Part shown: in pieces, positions 1-11,633 of the stretch
How the letters are laid out: each line of letters starts with the position of its first letter
Numbering within the stretch: position 1 is the stretch's first letter
Assembly: GCA_963774445.1 (NCBI GenBank)
Contig: CAVZFC010000032.1
Span: 372,001-436,000 of the forward strand
DNA from: CAVUQH01 sp963774445
Lineage (GTDB): Bacteria; Myxococcota_A; Polyangia; Haliangiales; Haliangiaceae
Reading direction: 5' to 3'
DNA length: 64,000 bases
Translations under genes and position numbers: made by a program
The notes under the pieces: generated by a model
Database searches by the model: none
Seen by the model: only the letters and a program-made list of their open reading frames with translations
What the model was told of the DNA's origin: nothing

Positions 1-1
1 G

Positions 2-661
2 TCGTTGCTCGACGCCCGGGACCGCGTCGACCGCGGCGTCTTCGATCTGCTCGACGATCCGGACGTCGCGGTGGCCGCCCTGCGCCAGACCGCGCAGCCG
101 CACCTGCGCATCTTGCCCGCGGGCGGGCCCAAGGCGTCGCTGGCGGCGCTGGAGCGCCCGGATCTACCCCAGGCGTGGGCGCGCTTGCTCACCCGCCTGC
201 GCCACGCGGGCGACGTCACCCTGGTCAACTGCCCGGCGGGGATGTTCCACACCACCGCGGCGGTGCTGCGCGCGGCCACCCACGTGGTCGGCGTCTTCCA
301 GGCCGAGATCCTGTCGAGCCGATCGTTCTCGATGTTCCTCCGCGGCCTGGCCGCCCTGCCCTCCGGCGAGCGCCCTGCCCTGGCCGGCGTGGTGGTCAAC
401 ATGTTCCAGGGCCGCACCGACGGATCGATGGAGGCGTTCCACAGCATCTGCACCGACGGCGATCGCCACCGCCTGTTCGACACCACCATCCCGCGCTCGG
501 ACGCGTTTGGCCGCGCCAGCGAGATCGGCCAGCCGCTGCGCGCCGCGGGCGACGAAGCCAGTCCGATCGCCTTCTTGTTCGACATGCTGGCGGAGGAGGT
601 CTGCCGGCGGGTGGGCGTGGCCGAGCCGGTCGCGACCTCGGCCAGCGGCTTCCTGGTGTGA
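2..661 (+). CDS. ParA/MinD-like ATPase, C-terminal part (5' end outside window)
   Basis: The reading frame is open from the first base of the window, so the N-terminus, where the Walker A loop would sit, is missing. What remains (about 219 residues) has the look of a ParA/MinD deviant-Walker P-loop fold: a strand ending in VNCPAG, then helices around AATHVVGVFQAEILSSRS, then GVVVNMFQGRTDGSM, where family members have a hydrophobic strand ending in N. In the family these proteins bind ATP as dimers and position cargo such as plasmids, cellulose synthase or chemoreceptors. The cargo cannot be told here. It ends 21 bp before the next gene on the same strand, so the two may be co-transcribed. The family call is moderate because the nucleotide-binding loop is not visible. 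Confidence 0.6.
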   Translation, partial: SLLDARDRVDRGVFDLLDDPDVAVAALRQTAQPHLRILPAGGPKASLAALERPDLPQAWARLLTRLRHAGDVTLVNCPAGMFHTTAAVLRAATHVVGVFQAEILSSRSFSMFLRGLAALPSGERPALAGVVVNMFQGRTDGSMEAFHSICTDGDRHRLFDTTIPRSDAFGRASEIGQPLRAAGDEASPIAFLFDMLAEEVCRRVGVAEPVATSASGFLV

Positions 662-682
662 AACGGGGTAGCATGGCGGCGC

Positions 683-2281
683 ATGGAGTTTCGCTCGCGC
701 CGCTCGGCCGTCTACGCGGCCAACGGGATGGTCGCCACCAGCCAGCCACTGGCCAGCGAGGCGGGCGTCGCAGTGCTGCGCCGGGGCGGCAACGCCACCG
801 ACGCGGCACTGGCGGCGGCCGCGGTGCTGGCGGTGACCGAGCCGTCGAGTTGCGGCCTGGGCGGCGACGCGTTTGCGCTCTGCTACGACGGCGACAGCGG
901 TGAGGTGACGGCGCTCGACGCCTCGGGCCGCGCGCCCGCGGCGCTCGAGCCCGAGGCGCTGCGCGCGCTGGGCCACACGTCGGTGCCGCCGCGGTCGGCC
1001 CACGCCGTGACCGTGCCGGGCGCGGCCAGCGGTTTGTCGACGCTGCATCGGCGCCACGGCCGACTGCCGTTGACCGAGGTGTTCGACAGCGCCATCGCGC
1101 TGGCCGACGACGGCTTCCCGGTGGCGCCGATCACCGCCTACCACTGGGAGCTGGGGGCTCGCCTGGTGCTGGCCAGCGCGCCCGGCGGCGAGCGGCTGCT
1201 GCTCGACGGCCGCGCGCCGCGCGCGGGAGAGCTGGTGCGCAACCGCGACCTGGCCGGCGTCCTGCGCGCCCTCGCCCGCGGCGGCGAGCGGGCGTTCTAT
1301 ACCGGCGTCGTCGCCGAACGGATCGCCGGCGCCGTGCAGGCGGCCGGCGGCCTGATGACCACCGACGACCTGGCCGCCCACGCCGCGACCTGGCGCGCGC
1401 CGCTGAGTGCCGTCTACGGCGGCCTGCGCGTCTACGAGTGCCCGCCCGCCGGCCAGGGGTTGGTGGCGCTGCAGGCGCTGGCGATCCTCGGCTGCCTCGA
1501 CCTGCCGGCCGACCGCGCCGAGCGGCTGCATCTGGCGATCGAAGCGCTGCGCCTCGCCTTTGCCGACGCGCGCCGCTTCGTCGGCGACGCGGATCGCGCC
1601 GAGGTCCCCACCGCCGAGCTGTTGTCGACCGCCTACGTCCGCGAGCGCGCCGCGCTGCTCGATCCGGCGCGCGCGCGCGCCGATGTCCACGCCGGCCGGC
1701 CACTGGCCGGCTCCGACACCGTGCAGCTGGTCGCGGTCGACGGCGACGGCAACGCCTGCTCGTTCATCTTCTCCAACTACATGGGCTTCGGCACCGGCAT
1801 CGTGCCGGCCGGACTGGGCTTCTCGCTGCAGAATCGCGGCGCCTGTTTCTCGCTCGAGCCGGGCCACCCCAATGAGCTGGCCCCGGGCAAGCGGCCGTAC
1901 CACACCATCATCCCCGCGCTCGCCACCCGCGAGGTCGACGGCTCGCTGTACGGCCCGTTCGGCGTCATGGGCGGCTTCATGCAGCCGCAAGGGCACGTGC
2001 AGGTGGTGCTCGACCTGGTCGCCGGCGACGATCCGCAGGCGGCCCTGGACCGGCCGCGCGTCTGCATCGACGGCGGCGATCCCGACGCTGGCGTGGCCGT
2101 GGAAGCCGGCCTCGACGAGGTCGCCGAGCTGCTTGGCAAGAAAGGCCACCGCGTGCGGGTGGTCTCGGGCCACGCGCGCGCGCTGTTCGGCCGCGGCCAG
2201 ATCATCACGCGCGACGGCGAAAACGGCGTCCTCTGCGGCGGCAGCGATCCCCGCGCCGACGGCTGCGCCATCGGCTACTAG
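683..2281 (+). CDS. gamma-glutamyltransferase family protein
   Basis: A 532-residue member of the gamma-glutamyltranspeptidase (Ntn-hydrolase) family. The N-terminal NGMVATSQPLASEAG and GGNATDAALA segments and the GLGGDAF motif are typical of the large subunit. The self-cleavage site and nucleophile are recognisable in GSDTVQLVAVD, with Thr346 the expected catalytic residue that becomes the N-terminus of the small subunit. The C-terminal PYHTIIPAL and GGFMQPQGHVQV segments fit the small subunit. Length is normal. No signal peptide is visible, unlike periplasmic GGTs, so it resembles the cytoplasmic YwrD-like branch and may act on cephalosporin-like or other gamma-glutamyl or acyl amides rather than glutathione. 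The ATG at 683 was chosen because it directly precedes the conserved N-terminal segment. Confidence 0.9.
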   Translation: MEFRSRRSAVYAANGMVATSQPLASEAGVAVLRRGGNATDAALAAAAVLAVTEPSSCGLGGDAFALCYDGDSGEVTALDASGRAPAALEPEALRALGHTSVPPRSAHAVTVPGAASGLSTLHRRHGRLPLTEVFDSAIALADDGFPVAPITAYHWELGARLVLASAPGGERLLLDGRAPRAGELVRNRDLAGVLRALARGGERAFYTGVVAERIAGAVQAAGGLMTTDDLAAHAATWRAPLSAVYGGLRVYECPPAGQGLVALQALAILGCLDLPADRAERLHLAIEALRLAFADARRFVGDADRAEVPTAELLSTAYVRERAALLDPARARADVHAGRPLAGSDTVQLVAVDGDGNACSFIFSNYMGFGTGIVPAGLGFSLQNRGACFSLEPGHPNELAPGKRPYHTIIPALATREVDGSLYGPFGVMGGFMQPQGHVQVVLDLVAGDDPQAALDRPRVCIDGGDPDAGVAVEAGLDEVAELLGKKGHRVRVVSGHARALFGRGQIITRDGENGVLCGGSDPRADGCAIGY

Positions 2282-2403
2282 CCGGCCGCGTCGGCCAATC
2301 TCGGCGGCGCGGGCGCGGCGCGTGCGGTCAGCCCGCTCACGAGCGCTGCAGGTGCAGACCATTTCGTTTGCTCCACCCCCGGCGCCGTGGTGTGTAGCGG
2401 CGC

Positions 2404-3009
2404 ATGAAGGGACTCTGGACGACGGATCGGGTGATTTCTTCTTCGCTGTTCCTCGACGAGGCCGCCTGCGGCGATCCGGCGCGCGCGGCGCTGTTCGACT
2501 CCACCTGTTTTGGCTTCGCCCCGCCCCAGGGCGGCGACGACCAGCGGCGCTGGATTCAGCGTCGCAGCCAGGTGGGCGACAGCTGCGCGCCCGTGCGCGA
2601 CGGTATCGGTGCGGCCTTCTACGGCAGCTGCGATCCGCACGCGCAGTTCTGCTGCTACGACGATCCGTCGGCTCCGGGCGCCTGCGCCCTGCCGTTCGAC
2701 GGTGATGGCAAGCCCCGCACCGGCGCGTGCGCCGAGGCGCCCGACACCGGCGAGGCCTGCGCGGCGACGCCACCGATCGCGGTCTGCCGCACCGGCTCGT
2801 CGTGCGACGCCGACACCCAGACCTGCGTGGCGCCGTCGGTCAATCCGTTGCAAGTGGGCGACCCCTGCATCGACGCCAGCTACAACCTGCTCGGCGACTG
2901 CGTCGACAGCTTCTGCGACCTGTTCGGCAGCGGCGGTGCAAACGAGGCTGCCTCCCGGGTGGGCTCTCCTGCTACATTGCCCGCATGCGCCTGGTCTGGC
3001 TCGTCGTGA
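2404..3009 (+). pseudogene. Cys-rich hypothetical protein, probably 5'-truncated
   Basis: A 201-residue frame rich in cysteines spaced as in secreted myxobacterial Cys-rich proteins (CCYDD, GSSCDADTQTC, CDLF). An in-frame TAG at 2395-2397 lies just before the ATG, there is no Shine-Dalgarno, and the N-terminus has no signal peptide or lipobox although so many cysteines imply export. I infer that the 5' part of a longer exported protein has been lost and that this is a remnant. The 3' end overlaps the next gene by 25 bp. A genuine short cytoplasmic protein is less likely but not excluded. No function can be assigned. Confidence 0.4.
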
Positions 3010-4205
3010 TCGCGCTGGCCGCCTGCTCGGGCGGCGGCAGCGGAGCCGACGCCGGCAATGGTCCGGGCGCCGACGCAGCGGGCGCCGACGCCGCGGGCAC
3101 GCCGGGCAGCTGGGACGACCCGATCGTCATCGACAGGCTGCCGTTCACCCACTCCGCCGATACCCGAACCGCCGCGGCCGACGCGGTCGACGCCTACAGC
3201 TGCGCGCCGCAGACCGACGAGTCTGGCGGCGAGGTGGTCTACCGCCTGGCCCTGCCGCTGCCGCTCCGCGTGCGCGCCTCGGTCATCGTGGACGCGGGTG
3301 CCGACGTCAACGTTCACATCCTGTCGGCCCCGAGCGGCGACGCCTGCGACGACCGTGGCGACAGCGCCGCCGAGTGGATGGTCGGCGCCGACGCCGGCTG
3401 GATCGTCGTCAACACCTACGCCGGGACCGACGGCGTCCCTCGCGCGGGCGCCTACCAGCTGACCGTGGCCGAAGTGGTCGACTCCGGCTCGTGCACGGTG
3501 TCACCGATCGTCTGCGAGGACGGCGACGGCCCCACGCCGGACGGTGTCCCGGTCGAGCCGGCCGGTCTGGGCGGCTGTCCCGCCGGGATGACCATGGCCG
3601 GCAGCGTCTGCATCGACCGCTGGGAGGCGGCCCTGGTCCAGGTCGACGCCGCCGGCGATCGTCCCTGGTCGCCGTTCCTCAACCCCGGCACCACCCGCGT
3701 GCGCGCGATCAGCGCCCCCGACCTGGTGCCCCAGGGCTACGTCAACCAGACCCAGGCCGCGACCGCCTGCGCCGAGGCGGGCAAGCGGTTGTGCACCGAC
3801 AGCGAGTGGCTGCGCGCCTGCCAGGGCGCTGCCGGCCACACCTACCCCTACGGCGACAGTCGCCAGCCCGGCCTGTGCAACGACGCCCGCAGCTGCCACC
3901 CGGCGATTCAGTTCTTCGAGACCAGCGCCAGCTGGATCTGGTCGGCCCTGGGCAACTCGTGCATCGCCCAGCTCCCCGCCGGCCTGGCGTTGACCGGCAG
4001 CAACGCCGGCTGCGTGTCGGACGACGGCGTCTACGACATGATGGGCAACGTCCACGAGTGGACCGCCGATCCGGCCGGCACCTTCCGCGGCGGCTTCTAC
4101 GTCGATACGTCGATCAACGGCGAGGGCTGCCTGTACGCCACCACGGCGCACGACGTCAGCCACTGGGACTACTCGACCGGCTTCCGCTGCTGCGCGGATC
4201 CGTAG
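2985..4205 (+). CDS. lipoprotein with C-terminal FGE-sulfatase (SUMF1) domain
   Basis: A 406-residue lipoprotein. The ATG at 2985 gives a short signal peptide (MRLVWLVVIALAAC) with lipobox Cys14, followed by an Asp/Ala/Gly-rich linker. Residues about 45-160 form an unassigned beta-rich domain (VVYRLALPLPLRVRASV, DVNVHIL) that resembles pre-peptidase-type surface domains. Residues about 195-406 carry an FGE-sulfatase/SUMF1 fold: RLCTDSEWLRACQG (family: RLPTEAEWEYAARGG), YPYGD, GVYDMMGNVHEWT, FRGGFY and a terminal GFRC. In this family the fold is either the formylglycine-generating enzyme or a non-catalytic C-type-lectin-like ligand-binding module. In an Asp-rich surface lipoprotein the second is more likely. 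Confidence 0.85.
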   Translation: MRLVWLVVIALAACSGGGSGADAGNGPGADAAGADAAGTPGSWDDPIVIDRLPFTHSADTRTAAADAVDAYSCAPQTDESGGEVVYRLALPLPLRVRASVIVDAGADVNVHILSAPSGDACDDRGDSAAEWMVGADAGWIVVNTYAGTDGVPRAGAYQLTVAEVVDSGSCTVSPIVCEDGDGPTPDGVPVEPAGLGGCPAGMTMAGSVCIDRWEAALVQVDAAGDRPWSPFLNPGTTRVRAISAPDLVPQGYVNQTQAATACAEAGKRLCTDSEWLRACQGAAGHTYPYGDSRQPGLCNDARSCHPAIQFFETSASWIWSALGNSCIAQLPAGLALTGSNAGCVSDDGVYDMMGNVHEWTADPAGTFRGGFYVDTSINGEGCLYATTAHDVSHWDYSTGFRCCADP

Positions 4206-4208
4206 CGG

Positions 4209-4568
4209 TCACTCGGTCTCGGGCGTGAACTGCACCGTGTAGGCGACCTCGAGGTTCGCTTTGGGCTTGGGCTGGACCTGTACGCCGACGATGGCGGTCC
4301 GCACGCATTCCTTCAAGTGTTCGTCGCTCACCGACCCGCTGGTGAAGTCAACTTGCTCGACCTTGCCGCTCTTCTCGGCCAGGTGCAGGGTCACCTCCAT
4401 GGAGCCCGACGTGGTCTTGTCGCGCTCGAGCGCGGCGGCGTAACAGTCGTGCAGCGTCGGTTTCTGGGCCTCGACGGCGGTGCGCAGCTGTGCTTGCGAC
4501 TTACCCACACCGCCACAGCCGACCGCCAGGCCGGCAAGGAGGAACAGAATGGAAATCCGGCCGATCAT
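4209..4568 (-). CDS. AgmX/PglI C-terminal-domain lipoprotein
   Basis: A 119-residue lipoprotein: signal peptide MIGRISILFLLAGLAVGC with the lipobox at Cys18, then one compact domain. The motifs LHDCYAAALERD, GSMEVTLHL and LKECVRTAIVGVQVQP match the TonB-like AgmX/PglI C-terminal domain common in Myxococcota envelope and gliding-associated proteins, with its two conserved cysteines. It follows the OmpA-like gene with an ATGA-type overlap (4565-4568), so the two are translationally coupled and probably act together at the cell envelope. No catalytic role is expected. Confidence 0.8.
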   Translation of the reverse strand: MIGRISILFLLAGLAVGCGGVGKSQAQLRTAVEAQKPTLHDCYAAALERDKTTSGSMEVTLHLAEKSGKVEQVDFTSGSVSDEHLKECVRTAIVGVQVQPKPKANLEVAYTVQFTPETE

Positions 4569-5272
4569 TGCGCGTCCCCTTTCTCGGGCTTGGCTGCGTC
4601 GCCGCCGTCGTCGGGCTTGGCCTCGTTGCCGCCTTTGTCGGCGGTGCCGGCCTCCGGGTTGGTCGCCGTGCTCGCGTCCGCCGGAGCGGAGTCTCCGGTC
4701 TCCGGGGCTGTTGCCGGCGTCGTGTCGCCGGCCGCCGGCGCTTCGCCGGAGCCCTGGTCGTTTGCGCGCTCCAGAATGTTGAACTCGACCCGGCGATTCT
4801 TGGCCCGACCCTCGTCGGTGGCGTTGTCGGCGATCGGCTTGTCGAAGCCGTAACCGGCCACCTGGAGGCGGCCGGCGTCGACCTTGCCGGTATCGACCAG
4901 GTAATCGCGAACCGCGGCGGCGCGGCGCTGCGACAGATCCTGGTTGTACTTGGCACTGCCGACGTTGTCGGTGTGCCCCTCGATCCGCAGCTCGAGGATC
5001 TCCGGGTGATCGTTGATCACCTGGGCGATCTCGTTCAGCAGGTCGTCGGATTCCGCCTTGATCGCCGCGCTGTCGAACTCGAAGTGAATCTTCTCGTTGA
5101 CCTGGATTTTCTCTTTCTTCACCTCCACCCGCTTGGGCGGTGGTGGCGGTGGTGGTTTGGGCGGTTGTGCCGTCACCGTCAGCGGCTGGTCCTCGCGCAG
5201 CATCACCGTCTTCGTGCAGCCAAGGGCGCCGATCGATACCAGCAGCCCGGCGATGATCCAGTTGGTCGTCAT
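4565..5272 (-). CDS. OmpA-family peptidoglycan-associated lipoprotein
   Basis: A 235-residue lipoprotein. The signal peptide ends at the lipobox IGALGC. A Pro-rich spacer (PPKPPPPPPPKR) follows. Residues about 60-165 form an OmpA/Pal domain with IHFEFDSAAI, LRIEGHTDNVGSAKYN, SQRRAAAVRDYLV and the terminal NRRVEF; the Asp and Arg of the diaminopimelate-binding site are present. The last 70 residues are a low-complexity acidic Ala/Pro/Gly/Asp tail. It likely anchors the outer membrane to peptidoglycan. The ATG at 5272 and a TTG two codons upstream (5278) are both possible; a GGAGGGGGGAAG stretch lies upstream. It is coupled to the following AgmX/PglI gene. Confidence 0.88.
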   Translation of the reverse strand: MTTNWIIAGLLVSIGALGCTKTVMLREDQPLTVTAQPPKPPPPPPPKRVEVKKEKIQVNEKIHFEFDSAAIKAESDDLLNEIAQVINDHPEILELRIEGHTDNVGSAKYNQDLSQRRAAAVRDYLVDTGKVDAGRLQVAGYGFDKPIADNATDEGRAKNRRVEFNILERANDQGSGEAPAAGDTTPATAPETGDSAPADASTATNPEAGTADKGGNEAKPDDGGDAAKPEKGDAQ

Positions 5273-5367
5273 CGTCAACGTCTTCCCCCCTCCGACCGCG
5301 ACCCTAACATCAACGGCCACGGGCTGCAGGGCCCGATGTCGGTGCCCCTCGCACTCGACAGCGCGCG

Positions 5368-7322
<1,955 letters not shown>

Positions 7323-7329
7323 GGTCGCC

Positions 7330-8694
7330 TCACAGCACCCGCGGTGGTCCGCGGCGCCGCCCGCCGTTGTTCCCAGAGGACGCGCCTTCGCCGCCGCCCG
7401 CGCTGCTGCCGGTGATGATCAGGTCGCCGTCGTGCAGGTCGCCCTCGATCACCTCGGTGTTCTGTCCGTCGGACAGGCCGACGCGCAGCCGCAGCGGCGC
7501 CGGCTGGCCATCGCGCAGCACCCAGACGATGCCGCGATGCCCGGGCTTGGCGTCCCCGGGACGTTTGCCCTCGGCGGGCCGCTTCGCCTCGGCGCTGGCG
7601 GGCTGCTTCGGCTCGGCGCTGGTCGGCCGCTTCGCCTCGGCGCTGGTCGGCCGCTTCGCCTCGGCGCTGGCCGGTCGCTCGCGCCGGGCTGCCGGGGCGC
7701 CCGGCGGGCGGAAACGCAGCGCCTTGTTCGGCACCACCAGCGCGTTCCGCCGCTCGTCGATGATGAAGGTCACGTTGGCGGTCATACCCGGGCGCAGCGC
7801 CAGGTCGTCGTTCTCCACCGTCACCACCGCGTCGTACGTGACCACGTTGGAGACGTTGGTCGCCTCGTAGCGCACCTGTTTGACCGTGCCGGTGAAGGTG
7901 CGATCGGGATAGGCATCGACGGTGAAGTCGGCGCGCATGCCGTCTGTTAGCTGGCCCACGTCGGACTCGGCCACGCTGGTATGGACCTCCATCTTGCGCA
8001 GGTCCTCGGCGATGACGAACAGCGTCGGCGCCGACAGCGACGCCGCCACAGTCTGGCCGACGTCGACGTTGCGCGATACCACCACGCCGTCGATCGGCGA
8101 GGCGATGGTCGTGTAGCGCAGGTTCTCTTCCACCTGTTCCACACCAGCCTTGGCCAGGGTCACGTCCGCCTTGGCGCTGGCGATCTGCGCCTGGGCCGAG
8201 CGCCAGTCGGCCAGCGCCGAGTCGAGCTCGGCCTTGGCGACCACGCCGCTCGCGGCCAGGCCGCGGGTCCGCTGGTACTGATCCTTGGCGTTGACCTCCT
8301 GCGCCTCCGCCTTGGTCTGCGCCGCGCGCGCCGACGCCAGCCTCGCCTTGGCCTGCGACACCGCGCTTTTGAAGATCACCGGGTCGATGGTGGCGATCAC
8401 CTCGCCCGCCTTCACGTGCGAGTTGTAGTCGGCATGGAGCGTCTTGATGCGACCGGAGACCTGACTGCCGACCTCGACGGTGACCACCGGCGACAGGCTG
8501 CCAGTGGCGGTCACCTGCGACAGCACATCGGTGTGCTGGGCCGGGCTGGTCACGTAGGTGGGGGCCCCCGTGCTCTCGCTCAGGTGGCCCTTGAGCCACC
8601 AGCCGCCGCCGGCGAGCAGCGCGAGCGCCACCGCCGCGGCGATGATGCGCCGCCGCCGTGAGGCGCCCAGGTGCGAATCGTGTGCAGATGCCAT
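7330..8694 (-). CDS. MacA/HlyD-type periplasmic adaptor (membrane fusion protein)
   Basis: A 454-residue adaptor. Residues 18-34 are the single N-terminal membrane helix (AAAVALALLAGGGWWL). Then come the first half of the lipoyl domain (SQVSGRIKTLHAD), a coiled-coil hairpin at about 110-190 (SAVSQAKARLASARAAQ), the second lipoyl half (IASPIDGVVVSRNVDVGQTV) and a beta-barrel domain. Near the C-terminus an unusual octapeptide repeat (SAEAKRPT) interrupts the fold, encoded by a 24-bp tandem repeat. The ATG at 8694 was chosen because it precedes the membrane helix and lies 14 nt after the -12 base of a sigma-54-like promoter; there is no Shine-Dalgarno. It is the first gene of the efflux operon. 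Confidence 0.9.
   Translation of the reverse strand: MASAHDSHLGASRRRRIIAAAVALALLAGGGWWLKGHLSESTGAPTYVTSPAQHTDVLSQVTATGSLSPVVTVEVGSQVSGRIKTLHADYNSHVKAGEVIATIDPVIFKSAVSQAKARLASARAAQTKAEAQEVNAKDQYQRTRGLAASGVVAKAELDSALADWRSAQAQIASAKADVTLAKAGVEQVEENLRYTTIASPIDGVVVSRNVDVGQTVAASLSAPTLFVIAEDLRKMEVHTSVAESDVGQLTDGMRADFTVDAYPDRTFTGTVKQVRYEATNVSNVVTYDAVVTVENDDLALRPGMTANVTFIIDERRNALVVPNKALRFRPPGAPAARRERPASAEAKRPTSAEAKRPTSAEPKQPASAEAKRPAEGKRPGDAKPGHRGIVWVLRDGQPAPLRLRVGLSDGQNTEVIEGDLHDGDLIITGSSAGGGEGASSGNNGGRRRGPPRVL
7580..7675. repeat. 4 x 24-bp tandem repeat in the adaptor gene
   Basis: Four near-identical 24-bp units (7580-7603, 7604-7627, 7628-7651, 7652-7675) encode SAEAKRPT-like octapeptides. The charged, disordered insert lies in the C-terminal part of the adaptor and could vary in copy number between strains. 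Confidence 0.85.
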
Positions 8695-8706
8695 GGCCAC
8701 ATCTGA

Positions 8707-8722
8707 AGCAAGGCATGTGCCG
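8707..8722 (-). promoter_or_regulatory. candidate sigma-54 promoter for the efflux operon
   Basis: Read on the minus strand, CGGCACATGCCTTGCT matches TGGCACG-N4-TTGCW with GG and GC at the exact 12-nt spacing. Expected transcription start is near 8696, only about 2 nt before the adaptor ATG at 8694. A palindrome at 8771-8789 lies about 84 bp upstream, at enhancer distance. Confidence 0.65.
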
Positions 8723-8770
8723 CCGGGAATCCGGCCCACGGCCCGATGGATCGGCCTTTCGCCGAAACTC

Positions 8771-8789
8771 CCCTGCAGTTTCTGCAGGG
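8771..8789. promoter_or_regulatory. palindromic operator/enhancer candidate CTGCRR-N3-YYGCAG
   Basis: CCCTGCAGTTTCTGCAGGG is a perfect inverted repeat with 8-bp arms and a 3-nt centre. It lies between the regulator stop codon (8808) and the efflux promoter, centred about -84 from the expected start. The same architecture recurs at 11452-11506, 16337-16372 and 28503-28519. It could also form a hairpin after the regulator gene, but no T-run follows it on the minus strand. Confidence 0.6.
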
Positions 8790-8807
8790 CGTCGGCGAGT
8801 CCCGCAC

Positions 8808-10120
8808 CTACGACAGCGCGTAGCGGCGCAGCTTGTCGTAGAGCGTGCGCTCGCCGATGCCCAGGAGCTCGGCCGCGCGCCGGCGATTGCCCCCCACCGC
8901 CTCGAGCGCCCGGGCGATCGCCTCGCGCTCCATGTCGGCCAGCGACTTGAGCTCGGCCTCGGGTCCGTGGCCGCCCGAGCTCGGCTCGAGCCAGAGGTGC
9001 TCGGCGCGCAGCTCGGTGCCGTCGGCCAGAATCGCCGCGCGCTCGAGCGCGTTGGCCAGCTCCCGCACATTGCCCGGCCAGCTCCACTGCAGGAGCTTGT
9101 GCTCGGCGTCCTCGGCGAGCTCGGGCGGGCGCCGGCCGAGCTCGTCGGAGATGCGCGCCAGGAGCGAGCGGGCGATCGGCAGGATGTCGGTGCGGCGCTC
9201 GCGGAGCGGCGGCATGCGGATGGGAAAGACCGCCAGGCGGTGGTAGAGGTCCTCGCGGAAGCTCCCATCTTCGATCATGTGCCGCAGGTCGCGGTTGGTC
9301 GCCGCGATCCAGCGGACGTTGACGGTGAGCGTGCGCGTGCCCCCGACCCGCTCGAACGCCCGCTCCTGGATCACGCGCAAGAGCTTGGCCTGCAGCGCCG
9401 GCTTGAGCTCGGCGACTTCGTCGAGGAAGAAGGTACCGCCGTCGGCCAGCTCGATCCGCCCGCGGCGGCGCTCGCTGGCGCCGGTGAAGGCACCCTTCTC
9501 GTGGCCGAACAGCTCGCTCTCGAGCAGCGTCTCGCTCAGCGCCGCGCAGTTGACCGCCATGAACGGGCGCCCCTTGCGGTCGCTCAGGTCGTGGATCGAC
9601 CGCGCGGCGACCTCCTTGCCGGTGCCGCTCTCGCCGAGCAACAGCACGGTGGCGGACGTGCGCGCGACCTTTTCCATCGCCTCGACCACCGGCGCCATCG
9701 CCGGATCGCCGTAGGTCAGTCGGGGCGCGCCGCCCGCGCTGCGCTCGACCCGCGCCTTCAGGTCGAGTAGCCCGCGCCGCTCGACCGCGCGTCCGACCAG
9801 CACGCACAGCGCTTCGGGGCTGCCGATCGGCTTCTGCAGGTAGTCGAAGGCGCCCAGCTTCATCGCCTCGACGGCGGAGTCGACCGAGGCGTGGGCGGTG
9901 AGGACGATGACCTGGGTCTCGGGCTGCTCGGCGCGGACCTTGCGCACCAGCTCGAGGCCATCGAGGCCGGGCATGCGCAGGTCGGTGACCAGCACGTCGA
10001 AGCGGCTCCCGTCGAGGAGACGCGCGGCTCGCGCGCCGTCCTCGGCCAGGGCCACCTCATGGCCGTCGAGCTCGAGCGCGTCGCCCATGAACTCGCGAAT
10101 GCCAGCCTCGTCGTCTGCAA

Positions 10121-10136
<16 letters not shown>
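8808..10136 (-). CDS. NtrC-family sigma-54-dependent response regulator
   Basis: A 442-residue regulator with three domains. Receiver, residues 1-115: acidic DDE (7-9), phosphoacceptor in LVTDLRMPG, and Lys in LQKP. AAA+ domain, about 140-375: Walker A GESGTGKE, the GAFTGA loop that contacts sigma-54, Walker B GGTFFLDEV, and the arginine-finger region REDLYHRL. C-terminal Fis-type helix-turn-helix: GGNRRRAAELLGIGERTLYDK. Domain order and residues are complete, so it should be an active phosphorylation-dependent activator. Its start overlaps the end of the upstream kinase gene by 16 bp, marking the pair as cognate. It is the obvious candidate to bind the palindromes in this window. Confidence 0.95.
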
Positions 10137-11368
<1,232 letters not shown>

Positions 11369-11402
11369 TGAGACCGAGACCAAACCTACCGCAACTGACC
11401 CA

Positions 11403-11418
11403 AGCAAGGCCCGGACCA
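11403..11418 (-). promoter_or_regulatory. candidate sigma-54 promoter for the kinase-regulator operon
   Basis: On the minus strand TGGTCCGGGCCTTGCT matches the -24/-12 consensus except at positions 4-5, with correct GG/GC spacing. The start would be near 11392, 24 nt before the GTG at 11368. The palindromes at 11452-11506 lie about 68-106 bp upstream. Confidence 0.45.
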
Positions 11419-11451
11419 GCTCCAGAGACACGAATATTCACGCCCACATCC

Positions 11452-11506
11452 GCTGCAGCAGAGCCCGCGCCTGCAAGAACGGCAGGAGACCTGCGGAGTC
11501 CGCAGC
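11452..11506. promoter_or_regulatory. cluster of palindromic operator candidates between divergent promoters
   Basis: CCTGCGGAGTCCGCAGC (11490-11506) and CCTGCAAGAACGGCAGG (11470-11486) share the CTGC-N7-GCAG frame, with centres 20 bp apart. A half site CTGCAG at 11453 lies a further 18 bp away. About two helical turns between sites suits cooperative binding of an NtrC-type activator to one DNA face. The cluster sits between the kinase promoter (minus) and the IPT-gene promoter (plus). Confidence 0.55.
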
Positions 11507-11521
11507 CCCTTGCGTAACCTC

Positions 11522-11536
11522 CCTGGTGGCACCAGG
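11522..11536. promoter_or_regulatory. second palindrome, CCTGGTG-G-CACCAGG
   Basis: A perfect inverted repeat with 7-bp arms and one central base, centred about 66 bp before the expected IPT-gene start. Its sequence differs from the CTGCRR palindromes, so it may bind another regulator. Found by eye; function unknown. Confidence 0.35.
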
Positions 11537-11568
11537 CGCTACGATGCGGTTCGAGCCGGGCGGGGGGA

Positions 11569-11584
11569 TGGCGCGCCGCTTGCT
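11569..11584 (+). promoter_or_regulatory. candidate sigma-54 promoter for the IPT-domain gene
   Basis: TGGCGCGCCGCTTGCT matches TGGCACG-N4-TTGCW with one mismatch and exact spacing. Expected start near 11595, leaving a 39-nt leader that ends in a GAGGAGA ribosome-binding site before the ATG at 11634. The identical 16-mer recurs at 16461-16476. Confidence 0.65.
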
Positions 11585-11633
11585 CGGCTGGCCGGGGCAA
11601 CGCGCCCCACTGCGCGTCGAGAGGAGATCCATC

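Noticed and set aside
2346..2357. CTGCAGGTGCAG as a further regulon palindrome
   Set aside because: The arms are 2 nt apart instead of the 3-nt centre with 6-bp arms, and no -24/-12 element follows.
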